From Anastatus disparis (lineage: Eukaryota; Arthropoda; Insecta; Hymenoptera; Eupelmidae), in NCBI GenBank assembly GCA_017163975.1, contig JAFFSR010000251.1, positions 9,858,001 to 9,922,000 of the forward strand: a stretch of DNA of 64,000 nt, written 5' to 3'. This document shows, piece after piece, positions 56,521-64,000 of the stretch. How positions within the stretch are numbered: position 1 is the stretch's first letter; every line of letters begins with the position of its first letter. The position numbers and the translations under genes are program-made. Below the pieces are notes generated by a model. It was not told the origin of the DNA. It saw nothing but the letters and a program-made list of their open reading frames with translations, and did not search any database.

Positions 56521-59500
56521 TGTCAATCAACGACATGTGTTTTCTCTACCTTTAATAGAATGCGAAATCTAACAAAATTTGAATCTATCTTGTTCTAAAA
56601 ACTTCTAAATGCTATGAGTATTGATAAGCGTAACGAAATAAAAATATTTCATTTTAATATCCATATGTACAGTGTCGAGCGAGAGATTAAAGTGCGTGTG
56701 ATATCTCCAGGTTATGTGATATCTAATTAGCCAAAACATCCATACATTAATATTATTAACAAAAATTAAAAAAAAAAACGTTCAAATTTTAGAGTAGTGT
56801 GGTCATCCAAGACTATTCTACTATAAATCAATATCGCCGAAATATGCTGCATCAATCTGGTGAAATGTAAGCTTATCATTATGGGTAAATTGAGAAAATT
56901 TGAACGGACAACCATATTTAATGAAATTAATTAAGAATTATTATGACATCAAAGAGCACGAATATTTATCAAATACTTGCACAGAATTCATACTACTTTA
57001 CATTTTAACGTAACATCAACCGTAACGGCTTTGTTCAAGATGACAATTCCCCATTTTATATCATATTTCTTTTTATGCTTAAACTTTGTTTGTACACGCG
57101 TTTAAAATAAATAAGTATTTCTCTTTTATTTCTTTTTTTTCTAAACTTATCGCAATAATAAGATAAAGGAAAACATGATAAAATATTACATTTCGCAATG
57201 GGTGTGGAAAGACCATTTACAAAATCAGTTTATAGCCCGATTCGTCTTCAACTAGGGCTGCAATGAATTTCATAAAAAAGCCTTTACGCACTAGTTGTTA
57301 ACCATATTTTTCGCCATAGGAGTTAAAAATAGGCAATATGCAATTTTGAGGTTCGAATTTAAAAATAAAGATTAAAATTGATAACTAAAGCTAAAAAGGA
57401 TACGATAAAAGTTTATTTTTTCTTTAATTGGGCATATATTAAACCATAAATAGATATTTTTAAAAGGGAGTTAAAAGATTTCATATGAGTTTGTCAAATC
57501 AGGTAAAACTTCGAAGAATTGTGTTAATTTTCAACAAATTTTAAATTATACCCATTGTACAAAAATAAAGAGGTAATTTGTTTCATTTACCTATAAAGTA
57601 TTTCTGTTTGAAAATCAATTTTATAATGTAATAATTAAACATCTACTTTACAACATTAAAAATTATTTTTAATGTCTGAAAGCTTTAAAGTTTAAATTTT
57701 TTATTATAATTTGATTTTTTTAACTGTCAAAAACAAATGTTGAAAATTAAATTACTGTTTTTTTATTTCGATTGTTACTATCTAATTCTATATTCAATTA
57801 TGAATTGAATAAAATAAGTTTCAATAAAAAGAGAAAGTTTACGTTATTGCAAAAATTGAATAATAATTTATTTTAAATTCATATTTCAGACTATACATTA
57901 TACTGTACTTTTAAAACCATCAATTATACTTTAATTTAAATTGATGATACGTGATCTGCTGTTTAAACTCCCATTCAACATGTTTGACTTTCTTATGTTT
58001 AAAAGCATCGAAATTTTCGAAAACAAAAAAGCCATTTCGAAAAAAGTAGATTTGTTTCAAACGTATAAAAGAATGAAAATAAATCGTTTTATGTTCTCAA
58101 GAAAAAGATTTTCTCGCTATCGTTGTGTTGTCCATCCGTTGCAGTAAGAGACTCGTCTTCGTCCATATGAATAATGGATGATTTCAAAGCGGAAACACGA
58201 TGAAAAACTTAAAAGAATAATTCAACGTATTGTAGATATATGGGTTAACGTTTTATGCTCTATTTTCAGTAAATATCGAATAGTTTGTATGCATTGAAAT
58301 CTGATTTTTAAAAATATTTTTTAAAAGATAAAAATGAAGTTTTCGTTGTTTTTGAATATAAAGAGAAATGATCAATATTATCTTAAATGTTTTGATTTAT
58401 CGATAGTTTAGTTTTTTTAATAAATTTTTGAATGTGTCTTCTGTTTACTTGTGAAAAAAGTTATGTTGGAATTTATATTAGACATTCAACTTCAATCCTT
58501 AGATTTTATCATTTTGCGTTCCTTTAGATCTTGAGGGTTAAACGGTGAGTGTCGATTATAAATTCCACTATGACCCGTCCATAAATTACACGAAGCTTTT
58601 TGTATTTTCAGTTGCTCTCTTTTCCCTTTTCATCTGTATGAGAAATCGTAAGATTTTTCAAATATTTTCAATCTTATGCAATTTTTGAAATTTTTAAAAA
58701 TTTCACAAAAATTAATTGAATATGAAATAAAAATTATTAAACTACTTGAATGATTATCGAACATTGAATGACATAAAAATGATATATCATTAAAAAACAA
58801 AACATAATACTTATTAAATATTTATTTTAATCGATCATCCATGAATTTTAATGTTATCAATTATAATAAGTTAATTTCATTGTTCAATTGATTCCACAAA
58901 AGATAATGAATCTATATTATTATTGTAATTTCTATTATCTCATTCATTGCTTCCATATTCAATCATCTTTTCTTTAAGAATGTATATCAGTTTTTCCATT
59001 GCACTTATAAATATGTTAAAATATAATTTTTTGGTTTTAAGATATTGCTATCTTTTTATAGCATAGCAAAGATTACATTTATAAATCTGTAATAAAAAAA
59101 TTTTAATCTATTGTGCAAAATTGACTATTTTAATATGTAGGTTTAAAAAATACATTTTTTACAATGTACGCTCAAAAAAGTTATTAAGTTTGAAAGTTAA
59201 CAATGTGTATAATAAATAACTGTAAAAGCATATTTATTATAAATATCTATTGATTAAGTGACAAATGTTTCAATGCTTGATTGTTTAAATTAAACATATA
59301 TACTAAATAATCATCGATTATTAAGTTATTTAAAAGCTTAGAGTTTCTCTATTGTTGATGAAAATTTGACGATCCAACTCATCATTAATGGTTTTCCTAT
59401 TATTATAAAATAGCTACCAAAAGTATCATGTTGCAGAATAACACCAGAAAGTTGACCACTTAATGGAACCTTTCGTATTTCTACTTTAATGAATACTCGA

Positions 59501-60884
59501 ACGCGTTTCTAATTATAAAAATTACATTTAAATTATAGTGGTTAGACTCCTCAATAACAGATGATATTACAAGTATCCAAATACCTGTAACAAAAAATGT
59601 ATAAATATTTTATATGTATTTACAATTAATTTCATACCTAAATAGGATTCTTTTTTATTTCTTTAATGATTTCCTTTAGATTAAATAAAAATATGTTTCT
59701 TTAAAACTTATTCTGCAGCTATTATTTGTGATTTTTAAAGTTTAGTATATGTAGTTACTAATTTTCATGACTAAGATAAGTATATAAATGTTTATACCAT
59801 TCATAAAATGTTATTAAGTTTAGAAAATTTAATTAAATTTTTAATTAAAACAAAAATTATATAAAAGCAAAATAAATAATATTGTTATAAATTTTTGTTT
59901 ATTAAAACTTTGTTTATGTATTGAAGAAAAAATAGTTTTTTTTAACAATATATTTTTTATTATGCCGATGTTTTGTTAAAACTTTTAATAAAATTAGTTA
60001 TTCAAGATCAAGTTGTATTTTCTTTATTAGAAAAAGAATTACAACAATAGAATCATTCACAAAGTTAAATTATGTTAAGAAAAAATGGTTAGTTTTTTGT
60101 TTGAAATATAAGATTCTTTGGAATCATCTTTAAATTACAAAAGGAGTTTTTTCAAAATTTTGAACCTCCTCGACCTCCAATGTAAAAAAGTGTAAGATTT
60201 TCTTAACTCCCCTCCCCCCTACTTCTTACATAATTAAATATAATATATAAAATTCAAAACATAAAGTAAAGCATCTTTTTATAATCTTTTTATAAATGAA
60301 AATTAAGTTATTCAGATTTTGACCAAGAAGTTTGAACCCGCTCTTTTTCTCAATATACTGGTATTTCTGAGTTGTCACATATGTGACTTTTCTATAGTCA
60401 ATAAAATCATTTTATTCCGACCAGTATGGTCTCTATTAACTCTAAAAGCAGGTTGAAAGTTAGATATAACTGACTTCTAAAATTTAGCGGGAATAAAACA
60501 CTTTATTCCCGCTTTTATGGGAATAAAGTACTTTTTCCCACTCCATTTTAAAAAAAACACACTAATAGAAATCATTTTTATTAGTGTGAATAAAATTAAA
60601 TTAAAAATTTGTAACTTTGACATGTAACCTTATTGAATTAAATGAAAAATTATTCATTATTTTCAAATAAAGTATAGATACGTATAAAATGTTTATCAAT
60701 CATTAGCTTTTTTTAAGATTAAAACGAGCTATTTTTTAAGTTGGGTTAAATACTGAAAAAAGATTTATTTATGATCAACTATAAAAAATTTCATGTGGTT
60801 TTCGTGCACTTTCAACATTGCACGGTTAGGGTTGGATCGAATGCGAAAAGAACACACGGATAACATATCGAATCATACTGAATA
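56521..60884. other. long gene-poor AT-rich interval
   Basis: No gene or clear repeat, apart from small hairpins at 60490-60540 (GGGAATAAA words, both orientations) and 60560-60592 (CACACTAATA with TATTAGTGTG). A 68-aa frame at 57941 has no recognised domain. Confidence 0.45.
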
Positions 60885-61017
60885 TCGTCGGTTTGGCGGA
60901 GCAAGGATACACATCGTTTTTCGTTTGGAAAAGGGGACACCTCTATTTAATTTAACACGGAGGTGTCCCCTTTTCCAAACAAAAAACGACGTATATTCTT
61001 GTTCCACCAACCCGACG
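60885..61017. repeat. 133-bp palindrome
   Basis: Arms TCGTTTGGAAAAGGGGACAC and GTGTCCCCTTTTCCAAAC, extending out through GGATACACATCGTTTTTCG and its near complement to CGTCGGTTTGG and CCAACCCGACG, with a loop of about 16 bp. Chance frames across it are mirror images of each other. Confidence 0.85.
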
Positions 61018-61943
61018 ATCAGTTTTTAACAACCCGCATAAAAAAAATTTGTATTGCCAAGATATTGGTGAAACAATATCCAATATATTGCATTTATTTA
61101 ATAATCCCTTGGCAAAATTTTTCCAATATTTCGCCAACATTTAGCATTTATCAATCCCTAGGGCCAAAACCCACATTATTCCCACATATTGGCAATATAT
61201 TGGATATTGCTGATATATTGGATATTGCTATATCAATATGTATAATGATAAATAATTTCAAATAAAAAATCAAAGTTTTACCACATTTAATTGAAAACTT
61301 TTTAACTTTTTTTTATATCATATCTATAAAGTATACAATATAGGTGATATTAAAATCTTAAATATAATATATAAAAATAAAATATTGGTAAATTAAATTC
61401 AGAAATCTTTTTTTGCAAAACAAAAAATATATTTAGTAAAATAATTTTTCAAGTCAAATTTTACGAATATAAATATAACAAAAAATCTATTATACTAATT
61501 GTATATTTACATTACAATTTGGTTGAAATAATTTCTGAGTAACAGAAATGTTAAATCAAATTTAATCAACACAAATCGACTTATGTCATTTTTGTAAATA
61601 AGAAAAAGATTAAATCATTTTTAATTTTAATAAATACAACTTAAAGAAAATAGTTCATATATTTTATTGTTCAAAATGTTTCATTAATTTGAATAATGAC
61701 GATTCTTTATGTCTTTAATGTAATAATAATTCAATAAATTATTTTCTTGAAATTTCTTTAATTTCACAATTAAAAACATTATATAAACGACCTTATTTTT
61801 ACGAAAAAATAATTAAATGTCCTAGAAATCAGTCACTTCAAACTCAAAAAATTTTCTTTCGCACTCAGGGCGTGAAATTCAATTTTTGATGTCTATTCTT
61901 AGAGGCTAAAATAGCTCTTTTTTACCCAAGGGCAAAAAAGTAA
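61018..61943. other. AT-rich DNA with ATATTGG words
   Basis: 61050-61235 repeats ATATTGG and its complement CCAATAT many times, perhaps a decayed array. Nothing else is supported. Confidence 0.5.
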
Positions 61944-62031
61944 TTTTTTTACACAGGGCGCGTACAGTGGGTACTTTACTCCCTCCCAGCGAAAAGTAAG
62001 GTACCCACTGTACGCTGCCTGTGTAAAAAAA
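61944..62031. repeat. 88-bp palindrome (ACACAGG ends)
   Basis: TTTTTTACACAGG and CCTGTGTAAAAAA ends; arms CGTACAGTGGGTAC and GTACCCACTGTACG; loop near 61975-62000. Directly abuts the next palindrome. Confidence 0.8.
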
Positions 62032-62168
62032 TCGTATATTCTCCACGGGAGTAAATGAAAAATCCCTTAAATCGTATGTTTATCACCCTCGCCTTCGGCT
62101 CAGGTGACATTTAACATACGATTTAAGACATTTTTCGTTTTTACTCCCTAGGTGAATAATATACTATT
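62031..62168. repeat. AATAGTA-type palindromic element, copy 3
   Basis: Starts ATCGTATATTCTCCACGGGA and ends TCCCTAGGTGAATAATATACT. Arms AAATCGTATGTT and AACATACGATTT pair around the core CACCCTCGCCTTCGGCTCAGG. Same termini and loop type as 1853, 22529 and 63068. Confidence 0.75.
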
Positions 62169-62230
62169 CTAATAAGCGTAATTGATTTTTACTAATAAGA
62201 AATTTACTTTTCGTGTCTCAGAATTATACT

Positions 62231-62900
62231 GAATGGTGGATGAGTCGATGTATAAATTGAGTAATGGGTGCATGGTGCAATGAATTCATAGGTGGATTCA
62301 TGGGACGATAAAATGACGGCTCAATGGTTCGATGGACAGATCGATAAATATGACGATAGGTCGATGGGCGGATAAATATTAATGTCGATGGATCACTAAA
62401 TGAATACGTCGATGGGTTGATAGACTGATTGGTGGATAGATGAAATAGTCGATGGGTTAATGGGCGCATAGATGAATTTTTTCGAAGGGTTCATGGGCCG
62501 ATGGGCGGATAGATGAATTTGTCGATTGATTGACGGTCCGTTGGGCGGATAGATGAATTTGTCGATGGGTTGATGGGCGGAATTTGTTGATGAGTGGAAC
62601 AAAGAATTCGTTGATGGGTTAATGGATGGATGGATGAATTTTTTGGTGGATGTCAGAAGTTGAATGGGTCGATGAGTTGATAGGTCTATTGATCGATGAA
62701 TTCATGGGTAAATGGGTTAATTGGTCAATAAATCAATGGGTCGATAGGTTCATGGTTCAATAAATTGATGGTTGCATGGGTAGATGGGTCAAAGAGTACG
62801 TGGATCGGCAGGATGATGGGTCAATGGATTCATGGGTCGATGGGTCATTGGTTTTGATGAGTTGATCTGTCGATGGGCTGATGGGTTCGTAGGCAATTTC
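62231..62900. repeat. degenerate GATG/GGTC minisatellite
   Basis: Imperfect units such as GATGGGTTGATGGGCGGATA and GATGAATTTGTCGATGGG repeat for about 670 bp. The minus-strand frames rich in Asn-Pro-Ser-Thr are products of the repeat. Confidence 0.9.
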
Positions 62901-63067
62901 TTTAATTTTCCTCCTTTCGTACCCAACTGCTTCTTGTCGAGGCAAATTCGACAGTCTTATTTTCTCATTTTCATTTTAATTTTATCATCTATTAATGCCG
63001 TTATTTTTTGTATTATTTATGAATTTATTTTTAATGTGGCTAAATTTGACGCCCTTCGTGTATCAAA

Positions 63068-63200
63068 AAGTAATATGTTATCTACGGAAGTAAAGGTGTT
63101 TTTGCCCTCGTCTTTATTGTCACCCTCGCTTCGCTCAGGCTTCAAACTCGACTCAGGCAAAAATCACCTATTTTACTCCCTTGGTTAACAATGTACTATT
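63068..63200. repeat. AATAGTA-type palindromic element, copy 4
   Basis: Starts AGTAATATGTTATCTACGG and ends ACTCCCTTGGTTAACAATGT then ACTATT; core CACCCTCGCTTCGCTCAGG. It abuts the transposase fragment that starts at 63197, so it probably inserted there or was captured with it. Confidence 0.75.
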
Positions 63201-63545
63201 CTGATATTTATGATGGTTTGCTGTATCAAGAAATGCTCCGTTCAAATAAAATATTAAGTGATCCCGACAATATATCTTTTACATGGTATTCTGACGGCGT
63301 TAGAATTTTTAAATCTTCCAAATACAATATTTAGACGTTTTATTTAACAATTAATGAATTTCCTTACAAAGAACAACATAATATTGAAAATGTGTTGTTA
63401 ATTGGCTTGTGGTTTAGAAAACTAAAACCTAAAGTTAATCTCTTTTTAACTTCCTTAAAAAATTCATTAAAAAAATTGTATAAAGGTATAGATTTTGAAG
63501 TACCCAACGTAGATAAACCTATTAAGGGTATACTCTTGATTGACA
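63197..63545 (+). pseudogene. DDE-type transposase fragment
   Basis: The frame reads YSDIYDGLLYQEML.., NISFTWYSDGVRIFKSSKYN, stop, TFYLTINEFP, then VLLIGLWFRKLKPKVNLFL. This matches a widespread animal transposase-like family with YTDGVPLFKSSK..WP.YL.INELP..R and LAGLWFGK.KP.MN.FL, sometimes annotated as Tnp2 or CACTA/EnSpm-related (class assignment tentative). A TAG replaces the conserved Trp before TFYL. After GILLI the similarity ends at a short palindrome (GGTATACTCTTGATTG / TCAAGAGTATACC, about 63527-63562). Confidence 0.7.
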
Positions 63546-63673
63546 AATCAAGAGTATACCCTTTTGAGAAGAAATTAACTTTGCGAACTGATAGCGAAAC
63601 CATTCTGCACGGTCAACAAACATATGTTAGTAATATTAAAGTTTGCGATGTTGAGGGACCAACAATGCTCTAA

Positions 63674-64000
63674 AATTGTACCAAAATTCATTACATTAAC
63701 CGGTAGTCCAGGGGCAAACTACATAAGTCGTGGCCGACCAAGGTCCTCGATTCTAACCAGGTTTTTGTTTATATATTTCGACCTACCGATTTCGAATTTT
63801 TTTGGGTAGAAAGTCTAAAAATGGCGCATTTAATAATTATTAACAATTTTTATAAACAAATTATAGAAATGCGTTTTTTCTAGAAAAAAAAATTTTATCA
63901 TGTTTTTAAGGTTATTTTGAGCAAAAAAGGTTCTCATGAACATATTGCTAAAATGCACTAAATCGGCAAAAAACAATCACAGTTTGAAAAAACGCGATTT
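63674..64000. other. unassigned AT-rich end of window
   Basis: 63690-63790 is somewhat GC-richer (GTCGTGGCCGACCAAGGTCC); otherwise no gene or repeat boundary is seen. Confidence 0.5.

Noticed and set aside
60793..61265. Overlapping plus and minus frames
   Set aside because: They mirror each other across a 133-bp palindrome.
62224..62945. Minus-strand frames rich in Pro, Ser, Asn and Thr
   Set aside because: They are translations of the GATG minisatellite, with no non-repetitive part.

Overview
The window is AT-rich animal DNA, most likely from an insect. Evidence: short spliceosomal introns with GTAAG/GTTAG donors, a SLED/SAM-domain protein related to the SFMBT family, tRNA-derived SINEs, an RNase H-bearing non-LTR retrotransposon and many palindromic MITEs. 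No bacterial or phage features are present. I cannot place the species; a hymenopteran is possible but unproven.

The sequence is mostly mobile DNA, much of it nested. From 1 to about 13.9 kb there is no convincing host gene: a 5S rRNA-derived fragment, two SINEs, TA and GA microsatellites and at least eight inverted-repeat elements, including a 786-bp near-perfect palindrome (11311-12096).

From about 13.98 to 28.09 kb lies one minus-strand LINE of the I/R1/LOA type (ORF1, endonuclease, reverse transcriptase, RNase H, C-terminal CCHC). A 9200-bp PIF/Harbinger-like DNA transposon (16209-25408) splits it, with 196-bp terminal inverted repeats and a CAG target duplication; removing the transposon and one CAG restores the LINE reading frame. 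The transposon carries a minus-strand, multi-exon HARBI1-like transposase that has lost the exon expected to hold the third catalytic residue, and two plus-strand Myb/SANT genes. The first Myb gene has tandemly copied exons, a SUMO-interacting-like motif and three in-frame stops. The second is intact except for a SINE in one exon. In this superfamily the transposase normally works with a Myb/SANT partner, so the element is a three-gene, now decayed version of that module, itself invaded by MITEs and a SINE.

From 28.1 to 43 kb there is a ~164-bp tandem satellite, several hairpin elements, a reverse SINE, a GAGA/CRE-rich candidate promoter and long AT-rich stretches without genes. Two host-like single-exon genes follow on the minus strand: a 551-aa Lys/Ser-rich nuclear-type protein with a possible cwf21-like segment (43134-44789), and a 281-aa SLED protein whose SAM domain continues in frame past a TAG-CTA stop (54460-55305, extension to 54367). 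Between them lie a TTAA-flanked element, an 864-bp palindromic array of ~10-bp units containing the forkhead-like core GTAAATA, two copies of a CNAGGAGAG palindrome family, possible exons near 50.2-50.9 kb and another SINE. From 56 kb to the end there are further palindromes, a GATG minisatellite and a broken transposase fragment (63197-63545).
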